A stretch of 64,000 bases of DNA from contig CAJAUM010000015.1 of NCBI GenBank assembly GCA_903945175.1, positions 1-64,000 of the forward strand, in the 5' to 3' direction. How positions within the stretch are numbered: the stretch's first letter is position 1; every line of letters begins with the position of its first letter. Of this stretch, positions 28,360 through 38,294 are shown one piece after another. The translations under genes were made by a program, and so were the position numbers. The stretch is from an uncultured Bacteroidales bacterium (GTDB lineage Bacteria > Bacteroidota > Bacteroidia > Bacteroidales > FEN-979). The notes below the pieces were generated by a model that made no database searches, had not been told where the DNA came from, and saw only the letters and a program-made list of their open reading frames with translations.

Positions 28360-29022
28360 CTAGCTTACGATAATGCCTTTTGTAATTGCAATTTTCACAA
28401 GCTGAGCGGTGTTTCTCAGCTTAAGTTTTTTAAGGATGTTTGTTTTGTGGCGTTCTACGGTTTTATCGCTGATAAATAGTTTTTCGGCGATCTCTTTGGT
28501 GTAGAGTCCGTCGGCCAGAAGTTGAATGATTTCGATCTCGCGGGATGTTAGGGAGGTGTAATCTGCATTTTCGTCCGAATCGCTGGCATTGGAGTATTCG
28601 CGCAGCAGGATTCGTGAGATTTCTTCAGAGATATAGATGTCCCCGTTGTAGACCATCTCGATGGCTTTACCCAGCTCCATTTTGGTGGCATTCTTGGAGA
28701 CAAATCCCTTGGCGCCGCTCTTGAACATCTTTTTGATATACACCGGGTGGTCGTACATCGAGAGGGCGATCACCTTCACCCAGGGCATTTTGGCGTCGAT
28801 GATCCTGGTAGCCTCGATCCCGTTCATTTTCGGCATGTTGATGTCCATCAGGATCACATCGGGTTTTTCCTTCTCCAGCAGGGTCATCAGGTCAAGTCCG
28901 TTCAGGGCTGTTCCGATGACCTCAATATTTTGAAGTGAGTTCAGCAAAATCATCAGCGAATGCAGGATGATGGCCTGGTCTTCGGCGATCATCAGTTTGA
29001 TGGTTTTGGCGGGTGGGGTCAT
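28360..29022 (-). CDS. NarL/FixJ-type response regulator (REC + LuxR HTH)
   Basis: IKLMIAEDQAIIL, DVILMDINMPKMNGIEA, LTSREIEIIQLLADGLYTKEIAEKLFISDKTVERHKTNILKKL. Confidence 0.95.
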   Translation of the reverse strand: MTPPAKTIKLMIAEDQAIILHSLMILLNSLQNIEVIGTALNGLDLMTLLEKEKPDVILMDINMPKMNGIEATRIIDAKMPWVKVIALSMYDHPVYIKKMFKSGAKGFVSKNATKMELGKAIEMVYNGDIYISEEISRILLREYSNASDSDENADYTSLTSREIEIIQLLADGLYTKEIAEKLFISDKTVERHKTNILKKLKLRNTAQLVKIAITKGIIVS

Positions 29023-29039
29023 ATTTTACCAGTAACAAG

Positions 29040-29090
29040 GTGACAAGGTGACAAGGTGACAAGGTAAAAGGGTGAAACAGTAATGAAGTA
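29040..29090. repeat. 8-mer array plus GTAATGAAGTAA linker
   Basis: agtaacaaggtgacaaggtgacaaggtgacaaggtaaaagggtgaaacagtaatgaagtaa. Confidence 0.92.
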
Positions 29091-29120
29091 ATTTTTTATT
29101 GTTTAAAATTATATTTTTTT

Positions 29121-29128
29121 TACCTTTG
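29121..29128 (+). promoter_or_regulatory. Bacteroidetes-type -7 element TACCTTTG
   Basis: TAnnTTTG consensus; implies a long (~270 nt) leader to the ATG at 29408/29435. Confidence 0.5.
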
Positions 29129-29184
29129 CACGAACTCCTGACATTTCTAGCCTGTAAATGTAATCTATATGTTTGCAGATTGAT

Positions 29185-29228
29185 GTGACGGGTTATTTTA
29201 TCTCATAGAAATACGAGAAAGCCGTCAC
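29185..29228 (+). promoter_or_regulatory. Structured 5' leader: GTGACGG / CCGTCAC stem
   Basis: GTGACGG 29185-29191 and CCGTCAC 29222-29228 perfectly complementary, in the leader of the giant gene. Confidence 0.4.
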
Positions 29229-29407
29229 CTTATTGGGGCCTCTCTCAAAAACATAAATAATATTCAAAAAATATGCATGATAACCCCTATGTTTACAATA
29301 TATTCGCCTTCTTTTATATCCCCAAAAAATGGATATTTCTTCAACTTATTGTAGGTTAGAGCTTTATGGTTTGCGACTCAAAACTCAACATATTTTCCCG
29401 TATATAA

Positions 29408-32400
29408 ATGAATTATCAACTAAACAATAAATCTATGAAAGCAATGTACAATTTTAAAAAAATTGCATCAAAGCTGAGAGGGTTATTTCTTATAATGATT
29501 CTTTTGGCTTCGATTTTTAATGAGGCTCGAGCGATCGGGTTAGAGGTCTCGGTCACAAGCCCGATTGCGGTTTGTGCCAATGCCAACTTCAGTATCGCAG
29601 GAACGGCCACTGCCACAATAGGGGGTGAGATTTCTTATTATCTTCAGTTGCAAGGGCCAAGTCCTTCTCTTAACATTATTGGGTCTATAGAACCTATGCC
29701 TATTGTATGGGTAGGGGCTGGGTTAAAAGAATTTGATATTAGTACTGCAGTATTCTCCCCAATAACACAGGGAGGAACCTATACTTTGACAGTGAGAACT
29801 ATAGGTGCCCCTGCAGAAACAGGTTTTACTTCTATAATTATTGATCTGGTTCCAATTCCAACTGTTGACCTGACCTCCGCCGTCGGAACAGATGCGCAGC
29901 GGAAATGTATCACCAGTGCAACCATTGATCCAATAACCTATGCAGTGAGTGGTACGACCACGACGACTGTTTCAGGATTGCCAACGGGTGTGACAGGATC
30001 ATATAGCGCTGGTATATTCACCATTTCAGGAACACCAGTTGCCGCAGGGGTCTCAACTTACGTTGTAACTACAGTGAGCGGAGTCAATTGTTCAACATCA
30101 AAGAGCGGTACCATCACGGTTGACGCTGTACCCACCGTTACACTTTCTTCAGCGGTCGGAACAGATGCGCAGCGGAAATGTATCAACACTGCGATTACCA
30201 ATATTACGTATGCCGTCAGCGGCACAACCTCCACGACTGTTTCCGGATTACCGGCAGGCGTATCGGGGAGTTTGAGCGCAGGAACCTTTACCATAAGCGG
30301 TACGCCGACAACAACTGTTGGAAGTCCGTTTACCTATACTGTAACCAATGTTAACGGAGCATGTTCTGCAACTGCCACCGGCACAATAACTGTTGATGCT
30401 GTGCCGACCGTCACTTTGACATCAGGAAACAATCTTCAGTCTATATGTATCATTAACCCTATCGCTAATATAACTTATACTGTTAGCGGCACCACCACCA
30501 CCACTGTTACCAACTTACCGGCCGGTATTACTGGCAGTTTGAGCGGAACAACCTTTACCATCAGCGGAACTCCAACAGCATCTGGAACATATTTTTATAC
30601 TGTAACCAATGTTAACGGAGCCTGTTCTGCAACTGCATCGGGTACCATTTCGGTAGATCCTGTGCCAACAATCAATCTGACCTCTGCCAATAATGTACAA
30701 ACCATATGTGTTGGTGCTGCAATTGGTAATATACTTTATACTGTGAGCGGCACCTCCACCACCACTGTTTCCGGTTTACCGGCAGGAGTGACAGGTAGTT
30801 TAAGCGCAGGAACCTTTACCATCAGCGGTACCCCAACTACAGCAGTCGGAAGCCCGTTTAATTATACGGTAACCAATGTGAACGGAGCCTGTTCTGCAAC
30901 GGCCACCGGTACCATCACGGTAAATGCCCTTCAATCTATTACCCCGGCATCTGCCACAGGCACGGTTTGTCAGAATGCTGCTTTGTCACCCTCCATTGTT
31001 TATACCATTGGCGGTTCGGCAACAGGAGCTTCAATAACTGGCGGCACATTGCCTTCAGGTTTGGTTGGCACCTTTACCGGAACAACGTTCACCATCAGCG
31101 GAACCGTAAGCGGAACTGCTACACCAACCACCTATAATTTCACAGTTACTACCTCAGGGGCTAATTGTACTCCTGTAAGTGCAACCGGTTCAATTACGGT
31201 GAATCAAAGCCCGATTGTTACCTGGGATGCAACTTCCGGAACACAAACACCCACTACCTGCGTTAATGGTGCGATCATTCCGATCGTATACAATATAGGT
31301 GGCGCATGGTCAACCATCACCATCACAGGATTACCTGCCGGTATGACTGGAATGTACAATAACTTTACTTATAAGTATACAATCAGCGGATCGCCGAGTG
31401 CTGTTGGTACATTTAACTACACTTTGACGGCAGACAACGATTTATGCGGTGGCGCCACCGGCGTAGGAACAATTACCGTTGTTGCTATACCGACAGCCCC
31501 TGTTGCCGGAGACTTCATTCAGCCAACATGTACTGTACCCACGGGTAGCGTTACGTTGAGCGGATTGCCATCCACAGGCATATGGACAGTCACACTCGCT
31601 CCTGGCGGCACAACTACAGGAACAGGTACTACGCTTACATTAAGTGGACTTGCTTCAGGTAATTACAGCGCAACTGTTGCGAATTCAGCGGGATGTATTT
31701 CAAGTCCTGTCACTTTTGCTATCAGCGCTGCACCTGTTGTACCAACTGCTCCGGTAGTCGGAACCATTGTTCAGCCGACCTGCTCCCTGGCAACAGGAAG
31801 CGTAACACTGACAGGATTACCTGCTACCGGCTCATGGACCGTTAACATCGCGGGAGTGGCTCCAGTAACAGGAACCGGTACATCTACAACCATTGTCGGT
31901 CTTGCTGCAGGCACATACACAGCAACTGTAACAAATTCTGCAACTTGTACCTCAGTGGCATCAGCCAACATTGTGATCAATACACAACCGGGAACTCCGA
32001 CCATTACCGGAACAACACCTGGCAGCCGCTGCGGCGCAGGCACTGTTACCTTATCAGCCACTGCTTCTGCAGGAACTGTTAACTGGTACACCAGCGCAAC
32101 AGCCACATCAACAGTTTTTGTTGGAGGTACTTATACTACAGGAACACTTTCGGCAACTACCACCTATTACGTAGATGCGACATCAGGGTCCTGTACAACC
32201 GCTACAAGAACAACGGTGACGGCTACTGTTAACCCGGTACCAACGGCTACCATCAGTGGAACAGCAACTGTATGTCAGAATGCAACGGCCCTCATCACCT
32301 TTACAGGTATCGGCGGAACCGCACCATATACCTTTACCTATGATGTGAACGCCGGAACTGCAACAACAGTGACGACCGTGACCGGAAATAGTGTAACGGT

Positions 32401-35400
32401 ATCAGCTTCAACAGGCACGGCAGGCACCTATATATATAGTCTGTTGTCTGTACAGGATGCAAATATCTGTTCAAGTACACAAACGGGAACAGCAACTGTT
32501 ACAGTAAATGCGATATCAACACTTGCATTGACTTCCGGTTCTAACAACCAGAGTTTGTGTATCGGTGGCGCAATCGGAACGATTGTTTATACCTATGGTG
32601 GGGCCACAACGGCCGTTACCTCCAGCGGACTCCCGACAGGTTTGAGTACCAATACCAATTTGGGTTTAAAAACCTTTACCATCACAGGAACTCCAACTCA
32701 ATCAGGTACATTCAATTATACAATTACTGCTGCAAGCGCACTTTGCGGCTCTGCTACGGCTACCGGAACAATCACAGTGGGCGCTATCGCAACTGCACCG
32801 GTGGTAGGTACCATCACCCAACCAACCTGTGCCGTTTCAACGGGCAGCGTGGCCCTGAGCGGATTACCTGCAACGGGAATGTGGACACTGGTATTTAGTC
32901 CATCAACAGGTGGAACCTATACCGGTACTGGTACTACAACTACCATCTCTGGTCTGGCCGCCGGAACCTATACGGCAACAGTAGCTACCTACATCGGATG
33001 TACTTCACCGGCTTCTGCCAGTATGGTGATCAATGCTGCACCGGCTGTACCTACTGTACCAGTCGTTGGAACCATTGTAAATCCAACATGTATTGTTGCA
33101 ACAGGAAGTGTGACACTGACCGGATTACCTTCAACGGGTACCTGGACTGTTACGCTGAACCCCGGCGCATTAACTACATCAGGAACCGGAACATCTACAA
33201 CCATTGCCGGACTTGCTTCGGGTACCTATACAGCAACAGTTACAAACGCTGCAGTATGTACCTCGGCCGTATCTGCTAATATCGTCATCAGCGCTGTACC
33301 AACACAGGTACCACCGACCGTTGGCGCTATTACCCAGCCAACCTGTACAGTCGCTACTGGTAGTGTTGCATTGAGCAACCTGCCTGCCGGCACCTGGACA
33401 GTCACAATCAATCCGGGCGCGCTTGTTACATCGGGCACCACCACAAGTACAGTTATTTCTAACTTACCTGCCGGTGCAACCTATACTGCTGTTGTTACAA
33501 ATTCAGGTGGATGTACCTCGGTACCATCTGCTGACATTGTTATCAATGCACAGCCGGTTGCTACTGCTCCTGTTATTGGCGCCATTACCCAACCAACATG
33601 TACTGTTGCAACAGGTACTGTAGCTTTGAGCGGATTACCTGCAACTGGAACCTGGACACTTACATTCAGTCCTGCATCAGGTGGAACCTACACAGGTACG
33701 GGTACAACCAAAACTGTGACAGGCCTTGCAGCGGGCACCTATACCGCTACAGTGACCAATGCATCGGGATGTACATCTCCTGCATCGGCTAACATTGTTA
33801 TCAATGCACAGCCTACTGCACCGTCAGCGCCTGTTGTTGGAACCATTACCCAACCGACATGTTCTGTTGCAACGGGTAGTGTGGCATTGAGCGGCTTACC
33901 TGCTACAGGTGTTTGGACAGTTATTTTCTATCCGACAGGTGGAACATTTACGGGCACAGGTACCACTACAACCAAATCAGGTTTGGTTGCTGGCACCTAT
34001 ACCGCAACTGTCACCAACGCTGATGGATGCACCTCCGTAGCATCTGCAAGTATTGTAATCAATGCTCAGCCTGCTACACCTACAGCCCCGACCGTTGGAG
34101 CCATTGCCCAACCAACGTGTACTTTAGCAACGGGCAGTGTTGTATTGAATGGCTTACCTGCAGCTGGTACCTGGACAGTAACAATCAATCCTGGCGCCAT
34201 CGTGAAGACAGGTACAGGTGTGACTACTACAGTTACCGGCCTTGTTGCCAACACCTATACTGCTGTTGTAACCAATGCAGCCGGATGTACTTCGGTAGCG
34301 TCGGCCAACATCGTGATCAATGCGCAGCCTTCCACACCTACAGCTCCTGTTGTTGGAACCATTACCCAACCAACATGTTCTGTAGCTACGGGTAGTGTTG
34401 TACTGAACGGCTTACCTGCCACCGGAACCTGGACCATTAACCCGGGAGCCATTACAGGCACAGGCGTCAGCACAACCATCGCGGGATTAGTTCCAGGCAC
34501 ATACAATTACACTGTTACCAATGCTGCAGGTTGTACCTCACCGGCATCGGACAATATTGTAATCAATGTTCAGCCTGCTACCCCGGTTGCCACAGCTTCG
34601 AACAACGGACCAATGTGTGCTGGTTTGACCCTCAACTTGATCGGAGGACCTGCTGGCATGACATCGTATGCATGGAGCGGACCGAACGGATTTACCTCCA
34701 CGGTTCAGAACCCAACCATTGCCAACGTGACTGCAGCTGCAGCGGGTGTTTACTCACTCGTTGTTACCAATGCAGCTGGTTGTAGTTCAGTAGCTGCCAC
34801 CACTACGGTAGTTATCAATGCTACTCCTGTTGCTACAGCGGCGAACAACGGACCAATGTGCGAAGGTGGAACACTGAATCTCTACGGACAGCCTGCAGGC
34901 GCTTCAAGTTACCTGTGGGTCGGACCGAACGGATACACATCCAACGTTCAGAACCCGGTTATCACCAACGTGACTGCTGCTGCTACTGGTCAGTATGTAT
35001 TGCTTGTGACCAATTCCAATGGCTGCCAGGGTGTAGCCGTTACTTCAGTGACCATCTATGCTAAACCAGCTACGACGGCAACGAACAACGGACCACTCTG
35101 CTCAGGGTCAACACTGAACCTGGTTGGCGGACCTGACGGTATGGTTTCCTATGCATGGACTGGACCCAATGGATATACCTCCAACGTTCAGAACCCGACG
35201 ATCGCCAATGCAACCGTTGCCAATGCAGGTGTTTACACACTGCTTACAACGAATGATAACGGATGTTCTGCATCAGCGAATACCACAGTTGAAGTGAACC
35301 CGATTCCGGAAACTCCAGTTGTTACTCAGAATGGCATGGTTCTGACCAGCAGTGTATCTGCAGGCAACCAGTGGTACTACAATGGTACAGCCATACCGGG

Positions 35401-35794
35401 TGCAACAGATCAGACCTACACTGTAACACACAATACCGGTTGGTACTGGGTGATGGTTACCTTAAACGGTTGTTCATCCCCGATTTCCAACAAGGTATGG
35501 GTTGAGGTGGTTGGTGTTCCTGAAATGCCGGCATCTGCATCCTTCAGCATCTATCCTGTGCCAAACAATGGCGAATTTACCGCCTCCATCCGTTACCCGG
35601 TTGACGACACCTTCACCATCGTGGTTTATAACCAGCTTGGCGAACAGTTGTACGAACTGCGCAATGCGGTGACAACTGGTGGTAAGCTCGACACCCAGAT
35701 CGACCTCCGTCCTATTCCAAGCGGAACCTACACCGTAGTGTTCAGGAATAGCACTTACAAGGTTGTGAAGAGGATGATCGTGTTCAACAAATAG
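29408..35794 (+). CDS. Giant (2128 aa) tandem Ig-like/SprB-like repeat surface protein with T9SS type A sorting domain
   Basis: Signal-peptide-like N-terminus, three families of ~65-90 aa repeats, C-terminal [16 protein letters not shown]...[21 protein letters not shown]. Confidence 0.92.
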   Translation: [2128 protein letters not shown]

Positions 35795-35830
35795 GAGGGT
35801 TAGTAACACTCTTACGGATTCTTACAGAAA

Positions 35831-35857
35831 GAGCCGCCTCACAAGGGCGGCTTTTTC
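35831..35857 (+). terminator. Rho-independent terminator after the giant gene
   Basis: AGCCGCC TCACAAG GGCGGCT followed by TTTT. Confidence 0.85.
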
Positions 35858-35872
35858 TTATAAGAATATTGA

Positions 35873-36022
35873 GTTACCACACCGCCACTGCCTGTCACTC
35901 GATTGGGGAGAATAATCGTTACCACACCGCAGCTACGTCTGTCACTCGATAGTATTTATGAGGTATTCCGCATTCCCATCACCGCTCCAGACTAAGGCTG
36001 CTCATGTGGTAACATATTATTC
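35873..36022. repeat. GTTACCAC...GTGGTAAC interspersed element, copy 1
   Basis: gttaccacaccgccactgcctgtcactcgat ... gttaccacaccgcagctacgtctgtcactcgat ... ccgctccagactaaggctgctcatgtggtaacatattattc. Confidence 0.85.
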
Positions 36023-36109
36023 TCTTTACGAATTTTTCCGTCACGCGTCACAGTTTTTCGTTCTGAAGAGGACTTTTCAGCAAGTATCATTTTACTATTT
36101 TATTTACCT

Positions 36110-36138
36110 ACAATATTGGAATTGAATTCCAATATTGT
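36110..36138. promoter_or_regulatory. 29-bp inverted repeat ACAATATTGGAATT-G-AATTCCAATATTGT at the ATPase promoter
   Basis: 14-bp perfect arms, 1-nt spacer; directly followed by TATATTTG (36138-36145) and ATG at 36150. Confidence 0.85.
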
Positions 36139-36149
36139 ATATTTGTACC

Positions 36150-37310
36150 ATGATTAAGCGAAATGCTGAAGAATCCTTAAGGAGTCTCGCTGCACAATTC
36201 AAGGCAGTGGCGGTTATTGGACCAAGACAATCGGGAAAAACCACCCTGACGCGTTTTGTGTTTCCTGACAAGCCCTATGTAAGTCTGGAAAACCCTGATA
36301 CCAGGCGGTTTGCAATGGAAGACCCCAGGGGTTTTTTAGCTCAGTTTCCCGATGGAGCCGTGTTGGACGAGGCACAGCGCCAACCTGAACTTTTTTCGTA
36401 CCTGCAACAGATCCTGGATGAATCGCCTGTACCCGGGAAATTCATCATCACAGGGTCCAATAATTTTCTATTACAGGCTAATATTTCCCAGAGCCTGGCC
36501 GGAAGAATTGCATACCTGGTACTTTTACCGTTTTCTGTATTCGAATTACCTTTCAAGATTGATCAGAATTTCCGGGAGCTGATATTCAAAGGCTTTTTCC
36601 CACCCCTGTTTGATCAACCGATTGAACCGGTTTCATGGTACGATAATTATCTCAGGACCTATGTAGAACGGGATGTCAGGCAACTCAAAAACATCAGCGA
36701 CCTCCACACATTCGAACGCTTTTTAAGGTTGTGTGCCGGCCGCACAGGCCAATTGCTTAACATGAGCAACCTCGCGATCGAAACAGGGGTTGATAATAAA
36801 ACGGTGGCGGCATGGATCAGCGTGCTGGAAAGCAGCTTTATCGTCTACAGGCTTCACCCACATCACCGGAATTTCAACAAGCGGGTTGTAAAAATGGCCA
36901 AACTCTATTTTTATGATACCGGATTGGCCTGCAGCCTGCTTGGAATTCGAACTGAAGCGCAATTGACCTGGCATCCTGCGGGTGGAAGTTTGTTTGAGAA
37001 TTTTGTTATCAATGAACTTGTCAAATTCCGCTTCAACCGCGGCCAGGCGCATAATCTGTACTTCTGGAGGGACAGTGTTGGGCACGAAATTGATGTGATC
37101 ATCGAACAGGGGAAAAATCTCTATCCCGTTGAAATTAAATCGGGGCAAACCATAACTCCTGAATACTTCAGGAACCTCTCATTCTGGCAATCGCTGTATG
37201 GAGAGACCAATGCCACGGTGGTGTATGCCGGAAAAGCCAGCCAGCATCGCAGCAATGGCGTCGAAATCATTCCCTGGCATGAACTTGAGATCCTGGATAA
37301 GGAATATTAG
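36150..37310 (+). CDS. AAA+ ATPase with C-terminal DUF4143
   Basis: VIGPRQSGKTTLTR Walker A, AVLDEAQRQPELFSYLQ, ITGSNNFLL, C-terminal FYDTGLACSLLGI...FENFVINELVK. Promoter position favours start at 36150 over 36135. Confidence 0.92.
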   Translation: MIKRNAEESLRSLAAQFKAVAVIGPRQSGKTTLTRFVFPDKPYVSLENPDTRRFAMEDPRGFLAQFPDGAVLDEAQRQPELFSYLQQILDESPVPGKFIITGSNNFLLQANISQSLAGRIAYLVLLPFSVFELPFKIDQNFRELIFKGFFPPLFDQPIEPVSWYDNYLRTYVERDVRQLKNISDLHTFERFLRLCAGRTGQLLNMSNLAIETGVDNKTVAAWISVLESSFIVYRLHPHHRNFNKRVVKMAKLYFYDTGLACSLLGIRTEAQLTWHPAGGSLFENFVINELVKFRFNRGQAHNLYFWRDSVGHEIDVIIEQGKNLYPVEIKSGQTITPEYFRNLSFWQSLYGETNATVVYAGKASQHRSNGVEIIPWHELEILDKEY

Positions 37311-37457
37311 TTACCACAGCGCCACTGCGGCTGTCACGCGATAGGGGCAGTAGGTTACCACACCGCCACTGCGCCTGTCACTCGATGTATTATATGGCTT
37401 ATTTTTTACTTATCACCGTTCCAGGCTAAGGTGGCTTATGTGTTAACTCATTATTCT
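37310..37457. repeat. GTTACCAC...GTGGTAAC interspersed element, copy 2
   Basis: gttaccacagcgccactgcggctgtcacgcgat, gttaccacaccgccactgcgcctgtcactcgat, then ccgttccaggctaaggtggcttatgtgttaactcattattc; starts on the last base of the upstream stop codon. Confidence 0.85.
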
Positions 37458-37528
37458 CACAGTTGAGTAAGAGCTGCAATGGGGTGACTGACTGTTCCTT
37501 AAAAGAAAAGCTGCGGAGTGGTGAATGA

Positions 37529-37909
37529 TCAATAGGCCACCGATGCGGGAATATTAGGATGAAGCGGGTTTGCGATGACGCACTGGCGGGCCGGATGTAT
37601 CATGATATCCATATCTTCCATGGGAATGGCCCCAAGCAGACATTGATTTCCAAGAACCATGGCGGCTGAAAAGCTGACCCTGCCCTGCCAATCGATTTTG
37701 ATCGGTCCCACAGAGGGTATTTGGTGAACGATGCCATCAGCAAGCGTAACAGGACGTTTTTCAAACTCATTAAGCTTTAGTTGTATGGCCTGTGATTCAG
37801 TGATGCAAAGGTGCAGCACTCCTGTAACAACCAAACATTCTATCTCTAACGGATGGATTTCAGGAAACTGGGGGTTAGATAGTTTTATGAGGGTTTTAAC
37901 TACTCCCAT
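37529..37909 (-). CDS. Clan AA aspartic protease-like protein, catalytic DTG[AS] degenerate (VTGV)
   Basis: TLADGIVHQIPSVGPIKI...GRVSFSAAMVLGNQCLLGAIPMEDMDIMIHPARQCVIANPLHPNIP is characteristic; active-site stretch reads CLVVTGVLHLCI. Confidence 0.75.
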   Translation of the reverse strand: MGVVKTLIKLSNPQFPEIHPLEIECLVVTGVLHLCITESQAIQLKLNEFEKRPVTLADGIVHQIPSVGPIKIDWQGRVSFSAAMVLGNQCLLGAIPMEDMDIMIHPARQCVIANPLHPNIPASVAY

Positions 37910-38020
37910 GATATAAATACAGCCAATTCAAATCGTCACGTAGCTAAAAAGCTCATAAATGATAGATTTACAACGATTTCAAAGAACAATTTCTATTTTT
38001 TAGTGGACACTAATGTGAAA

Positions 38021-38232
38021 GAATAATAAGTTACCACATGAGCCACCTTAGCCTGGAGCGGTGATTATGGAGCGGTAAAACATAAATGCACCATCGAGTG
38101 ACAGGCGTAGTGGCGGTGTGGTAACTTATTATTCTTTCATCATCGAGTGACAGGCGCAGAGACGGTGTGGTAACTATTATTCTTTCACCATTGAGCAACA
38201 GGCGTAGTGGCGGTGTGGTAACTTATTATTCC
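38021..38232. repeat. GTTACCAC...GTGGTAAC interspersed element, copy 3 (inverted, multi-unit)
   Basis: gaataataagttaccacatgagccaccttagcctggagcgg... then three units of catcgagtgacaggcg(t/c)ag(t/a)ggcggtgtggtaacttattattc. Confidence 0.88.
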
Positions 38233-38246
38233 AAGGATAAAAAAAA

Positions 38247-38274
38247 GGGCTGGCTCAAATGCATGAACCAGCCC
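38247..38274 (-). terminator. Rho-independent terminator of the downstream C25 peptidase gene
   Basis: GGGCTGG...CCAGCCC hairpin with an A-run on + (U-run on -). Confidence 0.8.
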
Positions 38275-38294
38275 TATGTGATAAAAGATGTATC

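Noticed and set aside
29185-29228. Leader hairpin as a known c-di-GMP or SAM riboswitch
   Set aside because: The GTGACGG/CCGTCAC stem is real, but I could not match the conserved core of any named riboswitch class.
31771-34506. Antisense and alternate-frame ORFs inside the giant repeat gene (e.g. 31771..32106, 34027..34395, 34154..34369)
   Set aside because: Byproducts of Thr/Gly-rich repeats; the 2128-aa frame is continuous with signal peptide and sorting domain.
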